A program made the position numbers and the translations under genes. DNA of 5,482 nucleotides from Holophagales bacterium (GTDB taxonomy: Bacteria > Acidobacteriota > Holophagae > Holophagales > Holophagaceae). Under the pieces are notes generated by a model. It did not search any database. It saw only the letters and a program-made list of their open reading frames with translations, and was not told where the DNA came from. Below, piece by piece: positions 1-5,482 of the stretch. The first letter of the stretch is position 1. Every line of letters begins with the position of its first letter. The DNA lies in contig JAITFL010000048.1 in assembly GCA_031281385.1 (NCBI GenBank), forward strand, positions 1-5,482, given 5' to 3'.

Positions 1-638
1 TTTTTTGGTTGGAGTTTTCCCAAAATGTTTATTTTGGGAAGCAGGTCTTTTACAGAACCATCCACCAAGTCGCCCGTGATGGCTATAAGATTGGGGTTTA
101 GTTCATTCACCTGTTCCACAAGCAGTTCTAGGCTGGCCTTGGAGGTCATGGAACTGATATGGAGGTCTGAAATCTGGACGATGGTGAAATCTTCAAGCGC
201 TTTGTTCAGTCCCAGCAGTGGGACTTCTACGCGGCGGACTCTGGGAGGCGCTAAGGCCTGTAAACAGCCGATGACTACCGAAAGTATAGTTGCGGCTACT
301 GCTGTCCACAGTACCCAAGTGCGGATTGATTCGGGGGCCTCAAAAAAACGCCGCAAGAAATATTGGGCTAGGTCTGCCACTCCCAGATAAACGATGTACG
401 TGCTGACGATGCCAAACAACGTGTAGCTGACCCATGCCGCCGCGGCCATGCCGTAGCCCCCTTGCCGTGCCAGAAACGGAATCAGAAAAACCGTGAGCAG
501 CAATAGCGCGAAAGTGAGCCAAGTGTAAACCGGATGGCGGGCCAGCATTGGGCTGAACGCCATGCTGCGGAGGGACAGGTAAGTACACGCACCCCCCAGA
601 ACTGACGCAATAAAGGCTATTAGTAAATAAATTCTCAC
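1..638 (-). CDS. Membrane-anchored metallophosphoesterase, N-terminal part (runs off the left edge)
   Basis: Reading the - strand from GTG at 638 gives 212 uninterrupted codons to the window edge. Four hydrophobic segments come first (about residues 3-23, 38-57, 64-88 and 108-129), followed by a soluble domain. That domain carries the first two metal-binding motifs of calcineurin-like phosphoesterases: ISDLHIS (Asp158, His160) and ITGDLVDG (Asp190, Asp193). The stretch VEVPLLGL just before the domain is typical of YkuE/YaeI-like membrane phosphoesterases, which hydrolyse phosphoesters using two metal ions; some family members act on lipid-linked substrates such as UDP-diacylglucosamine. The later GNHE and GHxH motifs lie outside the window. 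The start is uncertain: an in-frame TGA (657-659) limits it, GTG 638 keeps the first helix whole, and no SD sequence precedes it. The next in-frame ATG (563) would remove helix 1. The physiological substrate cannot be told from this part. Confidence 0.85.
   Translation of the reverse strand, partial: MRIYLLIAFIASVLGGACTYLSLRSMAFSPMLARHPVYTWLTFALLLLTVFLIPFLARQGGYGMAAAAWVSYTLFGIVSTYIVYLGVADLAQYFLRRFFEAPESIRTWVLWTAVAATILSVVIGCLQALAPPRVRRVEVPLLGLNKALEDFTIVQISDLHISSMTSKASLELLVEQVNELNPNLIAITGDLVDGSVKDLLPKINILGKLQPK
17..40. repeat. 10-bp perfect hairpin sequence inside the metallophosphoesterase gene
   Basis: TTCCCAAAAT (17-26) and ATTTTGGGAA (31-40) are exact reverse complements around a four-base loop. 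The segment is in frame in the - strand gene and encodes part of LPKINILGK, a plausible continuation of the phosphoesterase fold, so it does not look like an insertion. No T-tract follows it on either strand. It may form an mRNA hairpin or be chance. Confidence 0.5.
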
Positions 639-644
639 TAGGCT

Positions 645-650
645 AGTATA
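645..650 (-). promoter_or_regulatory. Candidate -10 box for leaderless transcription of the metallophosphoesterase gene
   Basis: On the - strand TATACT (5 of 6 matches to TATAAT) ends six nucleotides before the GTG start at 638. Transcription starting at the usual distance would begin on or next to the start codon, giving a leaderless mRNA. This fits the absence of any SD-like purine run before this gene, whereas the two complete genes have strong ones. No convincing -35 hexamer lies 16-18 nt upstream. An A-rich tract further upstream (699-707 on this strand) could act as an UP element. Inference only. Confidence 0.35.
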
Positions 651-813
651 ACCAATTCATCTTTGTTTTAGGCAGAAAGGCTTTGGGGAAGGCGATTTTT
701 TTTTAATAATGGACAAGGCAAGGGTACATTTGGCTCTAATACCGACTTGCGTTCGGCGAATGTGCGCTCAATACGCCAGATTATGTTTGGTTGGGCTTTT
801 TGTAGCACTGAAG

Positions 814-834
814 TTTGCGGCGCCACCCCGCAAA
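814..834. repeat. Perfect 7-bp inverted repeat in the divergent intergenic region
   Basis: TTTGCGG (814-820) and CCGCAAA (828-834) are exact reverse complements separated by seven bases. They lie 40-60 bp before the start codon of the acyl-CoA synthetase gene. The position suits an operator for a dimeric regulator or a small 5' leader hairpin. No U-tract follows on either strand, so it does not look like a terminator. It could also be a chance repeat. Confidence 0.4.
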
Positions 835-844
835 ATGACATAAA
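815..844 (+). promoter_or_regulatory. Weak candidate promoter for the acyl-CoA synthetase gene
   Basis: TTGCGG (815-820) and CATAAA (839-844) are 18 bp apart and could be a sigma-70-type -35/-10 pair; TAAAAT at 841-846 is an alternative -10. The -35 candidate lies in the left arm of the 7-bp inverted repeat and the spacer holds the right arm, so a protein bound there would block polymerase. The consensus match is modest and the assignment is tentative. Confidence 0.22.
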
Positions 845-863
845 ATTAAAGTGCTTGGTTTGC

Positions 864-870
864 TTGGAGG
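864..870 (+). promoter_or_regulatory. Ribosome binding site that fixes the ATG 875 start
   Basis: TTGGAGG lies four bases before ATG 875 and is identical to the SD site of the next gene. It overlaps codons that would be translated if the longer in-frame GTG start at 851 were used. GTG 851 has no purine-rich site before it, so ATG 875 is preferred. Confidence 0.75.
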
Positions 871-874
871 CAAC

Positions 875-3016
875 ATGGAAAGTGGCTTCATCCACGAAAT
901 TCGTGCTTATGAACTTCTGCATGAGGCGGGGCTGGCCTGCGCGGAGTGGGGGGCGGTGCGCGGACCAGAGGACATCAAAGAGCTGCCATTCGCCGCAGGG
1001 GTGCCTGTCGTCGTAAAGGGAACGGCGATGGACGTTTGGCACAAGTCCGACCTTGGGCTGGTGGCCTTTGAGGAATTTTGGGAGGCCGTAATAGCCGAAC
1101 ACCACGAGAGGATGAAATCCATCACATCGCCACATGGGGAGTACATCGGCACGTTGGTGGCGCGGAGGGTTGACTTTAAGCAGTTGGCCGGACAGCCCAC
1201 GGAGGCGATTGTGGCCCTGCGGAAAACGCCGGAGGCCGGCTGGACAATAGTCATGGGCATCGGCGGGATACTGACAAACGCTTGGGGCGACGAAATTAGC
1301 CCCATGCTGTGGCCAGTGGCGCTGACCTCGCCTGGCGAAGCATTTGAAGAATTTAAAGACCACTGGCTCGGTAAGACTTGGCTGGGCGGTTTGCGCCAGG
1401 GCAAGGCCCTGACGGATGAGGCAAAGATGGTTTCGTTCTTTGAGGGCCTGTGGCGCTTGGTGGATTTGTTGGACAGAGAAGGTGCGACGCTGCTGGAGAT
1501 GAACCCTGTCGTGCTGGACGAGGAAGGCAAGCCCATCGCTCTTGATGGAGTAGGGACTATCTATCCAACGCCCGATGAGCAAAACAGGGCCGCCTTTGAC
1601 CCTGCGCACGTTCAAGAAATATTGATGCGCCCAAAGTCAATAGCGCTTGCCGGCATTTCCAATAAGCCAGGCAACCCTGGCAGGGCGATTTTGGACAACC
1701 TGCTGCTTGGGGGAATGGAGAGGGAAGGGATCATACCGATAAAGCCAGGCTCTGCCGAGATTGACGGTTTGCCCTGCCTGAATGGGGTGGAAGACCTAAA
1801 GGCGCGTCCCGTTGACATTTTGATCATCAGCCTTCCGGCCCCGGTCGCAGTGCAGACGATAGAGCACTTGTGCAGCCAGGGCGGCGGTGCCGAGGTCGTC
1901 TATTTGATTTCTGGCGGCATAGGAGATGGCGCGGATACATCAGGATATGGGGAGCGGGTGCAGGGAATACTTGCAGAGCGCAGGGCGGCAGGCAAATGGA
2001 CGCCGCTGATCATCGGGCCACACGGCTTGGGCTTTTTGAGCGCGGACAAAAAAATCAACACTCTCTTCATCCCCAATCACAGGCTTCCGGCTCGGCTGCC
2101 TGGAGGGCCGTTGGCCTTGGTCAGCCAGTCTGGGGCCTTTCTCGTGAGCCGCTTGTCTGCTTCACCCTACCTGCCCATGCGCTATGCGTGTTCCATTGGC
2201 AACCAGATGGACTTGAGGCTGTCAGGCTTCCTAAGGGCCCTTGGCACAGACCCCAGCCTAAAGGTGCTGGCCAACTACGTCGAGGGCTTTGCCCCCGGCG
2301 ATTTGATGGATTTTGCCGTTGCCGCAAAAGAATTGACAGACAAGGGCCAAAGGGTGGTGCTGTACAAGGGGGGGCGCAGCCAGGCGGGCATGGCCGCGGC
2401 CAGTAGCCACACTGGGGCATTGGCTGGCGATTGGGAGCTGCAAAAGGTGCTGCTGGAGAGGGCGGGCGTCATCGTCTGCGAGAGCTTGGCAGACTTTGAT
2501 GCGGTGCTTTCATGGCTGGCCTCTTTCCCCGAAGGGAAGCCCAAAAAAACCGCAGTCGTCACAAACGCTGGCTTTGAAAGTGTGGTTAGCGCAGACCTAA
2601 TTGATGGAAACCTAGAACCTGTCCACCCGACAGACGCTGAAGTTAAGAAGCTAGAGGCGATCATAGAGAAAAATGGGCTATTCGGCTTGGTGGGCGCCCA
2701 TCTGCCGTTGGATCTGACGCCGATGGCCAGCGAGGCCCCCTATCTGGAAAGCATCGAGATCATTGCAAATGGCGAGGCGGACAGCATCATAGTCGGCTTG
2801 GTTCCATTGACGCAGCGGCTGGGCACGCAGGACGAAAAAAACATGGATGAATTTGCTAACGCGATATTGGCCACTGCCAGAAAGACCAACACTAGGATAG
2901 GCGTGGCTGTTGACGCGGGGCAAGACTATGACGTTTGCCGCAGATCCATCATGAAGGCGGGTCTGCCGCTCTTCCCAACTGTGGAGAGGGCGTTGCTGGG
3001 TTTGAAGAAACTGTGA
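875..3016 (+). CDS. Fused acyl-CoA synthetase (NDP-forming), ATP-grasp-first domain order; acetate--CoA ligase (ADP-forming) family
   Basis: This 713-residue protein belongs to the NDP-forming acyl-CoA synthetase superfamily, which interconverts acyl-CoA + ADP + Pi and acid + CoA + ATP through a phosphohistidine. Residues 1 to about 225 form the ATP-grasp (beta) part: a divergent HKSD motif (His56-Asp59), IVMGIGG, and LLEMNP with likely metal ligands Glu208 and Asn210. A linker leads to the CoA-binding Rossmann domain (about 252-345; SIALAGISNKPGNPGRAIL). The succinyl-CoA-ligase-like part follows, with GPHGLG (381-386), SQSGAF (417-422) and GNQMD (442-446). SSHTGALAG holds the probable phosphorylated His512, and a final flavodoxin-like domain runs to about 705. 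The catalytic set appears intact and there is no frameshift. Most fused bacterial homologues I know have alpha before beta; here the order is reversed. Start chosen at ATG 875 from its SD site; GTG 851 would add eight residues. The product is cytoplasmic, and the acid substrate (acetate, branched or aryl acids) cannot be told from sequence. The Dcp-like peptidase gene follows 71 nt downstream. Confidence 0.88.
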   Translation: MESGFIHEIRAYELLHEAGLACAEWGAVRGPEDIKELPFAAGVPVVVKGTAMDVWHKSDLGLVAFEEFWEAVIAEHHERMKSITSPHGEYIGTLVARRVDFKQLAGQPTEAIVALRKTPEAGWTIVMGIGGILTNAWGDEISPMLWPVALTSPGEAFEEFKDHWLGKTWLGGLRQGKALTDEAKMVSFFEGLWRLVDLLDREGATLLEMNPVVLDEEGKPIALDGVGTIYPTPDEQNRAAFDPAHVQEILMRPKSIALAGISNKPGNPGRAILDNLLLGGMEREGIIPIKPGSAEIDGLPCLNGVEDLKARPVDILIISLPAPVAVQTIEHLCSQGGGAEVVYLISGGIGDGADTSGYGERVQGILAERRAAGKWTPLIIGPHGLGFLSADKKINTLFIPNHRLPARLPGGPLALVSQSGAFLVSRLSASPYLPMRYACSIGNQMDLRLSGFLRALGTDPSLKVLANYVEGFAPGDLMDFAVAAKELTDKGQRVVLYKGGRSQAGMAAASSHTGALAGDWELQKVLLERAGVIVCESLADFDAVLSWLASFPEGKPKKTAVVTNAGFESVVSADLIDGNLEPVHPTDAEVKKLEAIIEKNGLFGLVGAHLPLDLTPMASEAPYLESIEIIANGEADSIIVGLVPLTQRLGTQDEKNMDEFANAILATARKTNTRIGVAVDAGQDYDVCRRSIMKAGLPLFPTVERALLGLKKL

Positions 3017-3027
3017 CAAATGAGGGC

Positions 3028-3054
3028 TTGGCTCTACAATTCAACTGTTATCAT
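3028..3054 (+). promoter_or_regulatory. Weak candidate promoter in the gap before the peptidase gene
   Basis: TTGGCT (3028-3033) and TATCAT (3049-3054) resemble -35 and -10 hexamers, but the 15-bp spacer is short. The 71-nt gap also allows read-through from the synthetase gene, and no terminator-like hairpin is visible in it. Low confidence. Confidence 0.2.
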
Positions 3055-3074
3055 TGATGTTTAACATCCTTATT

Positions 3075-3081
3075 TTGGAGG
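3075..3081 (+). promoter_or_regulatory. Ribosome binding site of the peptidase gene
   Basis: TTGGAGG stands six bases before ATG 3088, an optimal spacing. It supports a start that gives the protein a complete signal peptide. Confidence 0.75.
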
Positions 3082-3087
3082 CGTTAT

Positions 3088-5181
3088 ATGACCCCGAGAA
3101 TCTGTTTGGCACTGGTGGCGATGCCATGCTTGGTCGCCCAGGCGCAGGAGAGCAACCCCTTTTCCCAAGAATGGAAAACACCATTTCAGGTGCCACCATT
3201 CAGCGAGATCAAGGAAGAACACTTCCTGCCGGCATTCAAAGAAGGAATGGAGAGGCAGAAAAAAGAAGTGGCCGACATCATCAATAGCAAGGTGGCCCCA
3301 AATTTCAAGAACACCATCGAGGCATACGATAGGACGGGGGCCTTCTTGCAGCGAATTTCAAGCGTGTTCGGCAATTTGAGCAGTGCCAACACCAACGAGA
3401 AGTTGCAGGCCATCAACCGTGAGCTGGCTCCCATGTTATCGGCCCACAGCGATGACATGCGGCTGAACGACAATCTTTGGCAGCGCGTCAAGGCCGTGTG
3501 GGATGGGCGCGACAAAGAAAAATTGAACGCAGAACAAGCCAAACTGCTGGAGCGCACCTATAAGGCCTTTGTCAGGGCAGGGGCGGGCCTCGACGGCGAA
3601 GCCAAGGAAAAAATGAAAAAGATCAATGCCGAGCTATCCACACTGACGGTAAGATTCGGCGACAACCTGTTAAAGGAAAACAACAAATTCCGCCTAGTCA
3701 TAGACCGTAGAGAAGACTTAAAGGGCCTCACAGAGGGCCTTATCGCCCAAGGCGCGGCGGACGCGAAGGCAGCCGGCCTTGATGGAAAGTGGGTATATAC
3801 CCTGCAGGCCCCCTCGATCTGGCCATTTTTGACGCAATCGGAAAATAGAGAGCTCAGAAAAAAAATGTTGGACGCCTACCTGACCCGCTGCGACAAGAAC
3901 GATGAATTTGACAACAAGAAGATTGTCAGCCGCATCGCCGCGCTGCGCGTTGAGCGGGCCAAATTGCTTGGCTACAAAACTTGGGCGGATTTCATCCTTG
4001 AAGAGAACATGGCTAAAAACCCCAAGGGAGTTTATGAACTGATGGACATGCTCTGGAAGCCAGTCATGGCAAAGGCAAGGGTCGAACTTGCGGAACAGCA
4101 GGCCATAGCCGACGCCGCTGGCGACTACATCAAAATCGCGCCTTGGGACTGGTACTTCTACAGCGAAAAAGTCAGAAAAGCAAAATACGACTTGGATGAA
4201 TCAGAGCTAAAGCCATATTTTGCAATTGACAAGGTTAGGGATGGCGTTTTCCAAGTGGCAACAAAACTTTATGGAATAACCTTCCACCCCAGAAAGGACA
4301 TCCCCGTCTATCATCCAGAGGTGCAGGCCTTTGAGGTCAAAGAGAAAAATGGCCGCCACTTGGGAGTTTTCCTTGCCGATTATCACCCAAGGCCAGGTAA
4401 GCGCGGCGGCGCATGGTGCAGCACTTATCGGGGCGCACAAAAAGATGAAAAAGGCAAGCAGATAGCCCCAATAGTCGTCAATGTCTGCAATTTTTCTCGC
4501 CCAGCAGGAGACGCGCCAGCGCTATTGACTTCCGATGAAGTGGAGACGCTGTTCCACGAATTTGGCCACGCCCTACACAATCTATTCTATGCAGGCTCAT
4601 ATAGGGGCGTTGCCGGCACCCCGCGCGATTTCGTGGAGCTGCCCAGCCAAGTCATGGAGCACTGGGCCACCGAGCCAGATGTGCTAAAGATGTACGCCCG
4701 CCACTGGAAAACTGGGGAAACAATGCCAGACGCCCTCATAGCCAAACTGAACAACGCAGGGAAATTCGGCCAAGGCTTTGGTAGGGGCGAATACCTAGCG
4801 GCCTGCTACTTGGACATGGACTGGCACACACTGGCCGAAGCAAAGGAAGTTGACGCGGCATTGTTTGAAAAACAGAGCATCGAAAAGATGGGTCTGCCAA
4901 AAGAGATACCGCCGCGATATAGGACAACATACTTCAACCACATCTGGGCAAGCGGCTACAGCGCGGGCTACTACGCATACATCTGGTCTGCCGTGCTGGA
5001 TTCGGACGCTTTCCAAGCATTCAAAGAGACAGGCAACATCTTTGATCAAGCCACGGCGGACAAATTCCGCAAGGAAATTTTGAGCAGGGGCGGTGTCCAA
5101 GACGGCGACGCGCTGTACAAAAATTTCAGGGGCAGGGGGCCTAAGGTTGACGCACTGTTGGATGATCTGGGGCTAAGGTAA
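3088..5181 (+). CDS. dcp: Exported M3-family zinc metallopeptidase, peptidyl-dipeptidase Dcp type
   Basis: The 697-residue product is a full-length M3 (thimet oligopeptidase/Dcp) peptidase, close to the roughly 680 residues of E. coli Dcp once a leader is removed. The N-terminus is a short Sec signal: basic n-region (MTPR), hydrophobic core at about residues 5-16, and a likely AQA|Q signal peptidase I site after residue 19. This suggests periplasmic or extracellular action. Residues 25 to about 200 form the helical N-terminal region. The catalytic core has HEFGHALH, with zinc ligands His490 and His494 and catalytic Glu491, and the third ligand Glu517 in DFVELPSQ. The substrate-binding loop NHIWASGYSAGYY (617-629) is the M3 His/Tyr/Gly-rich signature, and the C-terminus (FRGRGPKVDALL) is Dcp-like. 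Dcp enzymes release dipeptides from peptide C-termini; oligopeptidase activity is also possible. All key residues are present and the frame is intact. It is co-directional with the upstream synthetase, so a shared role in peptide catabolism is possible but unproven. Confidence 0.92.
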   Translation: MTPRICLALVAMPCLVAQAQESNPFSQEWKTPFQVPPFSEIKEEHFLPAFKEGMERQKKEVADIINSKVAPNFKNTIEAYDRTGAFLQRISSVFGNLSSANTNEKLQAINRELAPMLSAHSDDMRLNDNLWQRVKAVWDGRDKEKLNAEQAKLLERTYKAFVRAGAGLDGEAKEKMKKINAELSTLTVRFGDNLLKENNKFRLVIDRREDLKGLTEGLIAQGAADAKAAGLDGKWVYTLQAPSIWPFLTQSENRELRKKMLDAYLTRCDKNDEFDNKKIVSRIAALRVERAKLLGYKTWADFILEENMAKNPKGVYELMDMLWKPVMAKARVELAEQQAIADAAGDYIKIAPWDWYFYSEKVRKAKYDLDESELKPYFAIDKVRDGVFQVATKLYGITFHPRKDIPVYHPEVQAFEVKEKNGRHLGVFLADYHPRPGKRGGAWCSTYRGAQKDEKGKQIAPIVVNVCNFSRPAGDAPALLTSDEVETLFHEFGHALHNLFYAGSYRGVAGTPRDFVELPSQVMEHWATEPDVLKMYARHWKTGETMPDALIAKLNNAGKFGQGFGRGEYLAACYLDMDWHTLAEAKEVDAALFEKQSIEKMGLPKEIPPRYRTTYFNHIWASGYSAGYYAYIWSAVLDSDAFQAFKETGNIFDQATADKFRKEILSRGGVQDGDALYKNFRGRGPKVDALLDDLGLR

Positions 5182-5184
5182 AAT

Positions 5185-5207
5185 AGTTACAAGTTTTAAG
5201 TTACAAG
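5185..5207 (+). repeat. Direct repeat AGTTACAAG, two copies 14 bp apart
   Basis: AGTTACAAG occurs at 5185-5193 and again at 5199-5207, separated by TTTTA. The second copy is the outer part of the left arm of the large inverted repeat that follows, so the right arm could pair in part with either copy. It lies immediately after the peptidase stop codon. Confidence 0.7.
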
Positions 5208-5265
5208 GTACAAGAAAAAGCATGGTGTTTGGCCGCAACCGAACCGAGCCTTGTACCTTGTAACT
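5199..5265. terminator. 16-bp perfect inverted repeat between convergent genes, likely bidirectional terminator or palindromic repeat element
   Basis: AGTTACAAGGTACAAG (5199-5214) is the exact reverse complement of CTTGTACCTTGTAACT (5250-5265), with a 35-base loop. Inside the loop GTTTGG (5227-5232) can pair with CCGAAC (5239-5244) through one G-U wobble, giving a nested hairpin. It fills the 88-bp gap between the stop of the + strand peptidase gene and the stop of the - strand partial gene. A U-rich stretch follows on the + strand (GATTTTATTT); the - strand exit is A/T-rich but less U-rich. The stem is AT-rich for a classic intrinsic terminator and the loop is long, so an interspersed palindromic repeat is an equal alternative. 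Confidence 0.6.
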
Positions 5266-5269
5266 GATT

Positions 5270-5482
5270 TTATTTCGTACCTTCCATCAATTCTTCCAGC
5301 GTCTTTTTTCTATAGTCTATGGTTTTGTAGCCCTTGGGTAGGTCAAAAACGGATGCGGGCAACGGCCCTTCTTCGATTTTGGTGGCCTCTCGCCTGGCTT
5401 TAACGGTGATTAGTCCCGATGTTACCGTCCATTCGGTTTTCAAGGGGAAGCCTTTGATTTTGGCCACCTCTGCTTGGCGTTT
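5270..5482 (-). CDS. C-terminal part of a DUF4412-like protein (runs off the right edge)
   Basis: The - strand reads in one frame from the right edge to TAA at 5270-5272, giving the last 70 residues of a longer protein; the real start is outside the window. The fragment has AEVAKIKGFPLKTEWTV, then beta-strand-like alternation (TVTSGLITVKARREATKIEEG), LPASVFDLPKGYK, and a charged tail ending in EELMEGTK. The pattern of IKGFP followed by an LPAS-F-x-x-P-x-GYK segment resembles the end of DUF4412-domain proteins, a family of exported or lipid-anchored proteins of unknown function with a probable LolA-like beta fold. No signal peptide can be seen because the N-terminus is missing. A GTG at 5465-5467 is in frame but is most likely internal, since the frame stays open and family-like before it. 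The gene is convergent with the peptidase gene. Family assignment is from memory of the motif pattern. Confidence 0.6.
   Translation of the reverse strand, partial: KRQAEVAKIKGFPLKTEWTVTSGLITVKARREATKIEEGPLPASVFDLPKGYKTIDYRKKTLEELMEGTK

Noticed and set aside
25..390. 121-codon open frame on the + strand at the left edge
   Set aside because: The opposite strand encodes recognisable phosphoesterase motifs and membrane helices in one clean frame; this frame is its Ser/Thr-rich shadow.
490..517. Two-residue shorter spacing between HEFGH and the Glu ligand than in E. coli Dcp
   Set aside because: M3 peptidases vary in the length of this loop, and the following DFVELPSQ motif is intact, so it is not a defect. 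Numbers here are residue positions in the peptidase (protein encoded at 3088-5181).
667..709. G-rich stretch followed by nine T on the + strand, resembling an intrinsic terminator
   Set aside because: No complementary arms can be found before the T-run, and no + strand gene ends there. It is better read as an A-tract upstream of the divergent - strand gene.
730..750. TTGGCTC followed by TTGC, resembling a sigma-54 -24/-12 promoter
   Set aside because: The GG and GC elements are about 17 bp apart rather than the fixed spacing sigma-54 promoters require.
907..1536. Second antisense open frame of 209 codons in the same region
   Set aside because: Ser/Pro-rich shadow translation opposite conserved catalytic motifs; no family resemblance.
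668..1615. Long open frame of 315 codons on the - strand across the start of the synthetase gene
   Set aside because: It lies antisense to a well-supported ATP-grasp coding region, its translation shows no recognisable domain, and its composition is that of a shadow frame.
1870..2406. Alternative + strand open frame of 178 codons inside the synthetase gene
   Set aside because: Arg/Gly/Gln-rich out-of-frame translation overlapping conserved SQSGAF and GNQMD motifs in the true frame.

Overview
The window looks like ordinary chromosomal DNA from a Gram-negative-type bacterium of intermediate GC content. It holds two complete genes on the + strand, each flanked outward by a partial gene on the - strand. 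A bacterium is suggested by strong Shine-Dalgarno sites (TTGGAGG) before both complete genes, a Sec-type signal peptide on an M3-family metallopeptidase, and a membrane-anchored metallophosphoesterase of a bacterial type. Phylum cannot be fixed from the sequence. A fused NDP-forming acyl-CoA synthetase, a secreted Dcp-like peptidase and a DUF4412-like protein together would fit several deep-branching anaerobic or environmental lineages. Both complete genes use AGG (Arg) and ATA (Ile) codons freely.

Layout. (1) Positions 1-638, - strand: the N-terminal 212 codons of a four-helix membrane protein with a C-terminal calcineurin-like phosphoesterase domain, running off the left edge. (2) Positions 639-874: a 236-nt divergent intergenic region. 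It contains a TATACT box placed for leaderless transcription of the left gene, a perfect 7-bp inverted repeat, and the SD site of the right gene. (3) Positions 875-3016, + strand: a 713-residue acyl-CoA synthetase (NDP-forming) in which the ATP-grasp (beta) half precedes the CoA-binding/phosphohistidine (alpha) half. (4) A 71-nt gap. (5) Positions 3088-5181, + strand: an exported M3 zinc peptidase of the peptidyl-dipeptidase Dcp type. (6) Positions 5182-5269: a convergent gap occupied by a 16-bp perfect inverted repeat plus an extra direct copy of its outer segment, probably a bidirectional terminator or an interspersed repeat. (7) Positions 5270-5482, - strand: the C-terminal 70 codons of a protein resembling the DUF4412 family, running off the right edge.

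The two complete genes are co-directional and could be co-transcribed. Their functions (substrate-level ATP formation from acyl-CoA, and peptide degradation in the envelope) could both serve peptide or amino-acid fermentation, but that link is inference. I see no mobile element, CRISPR array, tRNA, rRNA or defence system. The most notable points are the beta-alpha domain order of the synthetase, the possible leaderless promoter, and the palindromic element between the convergent genes.
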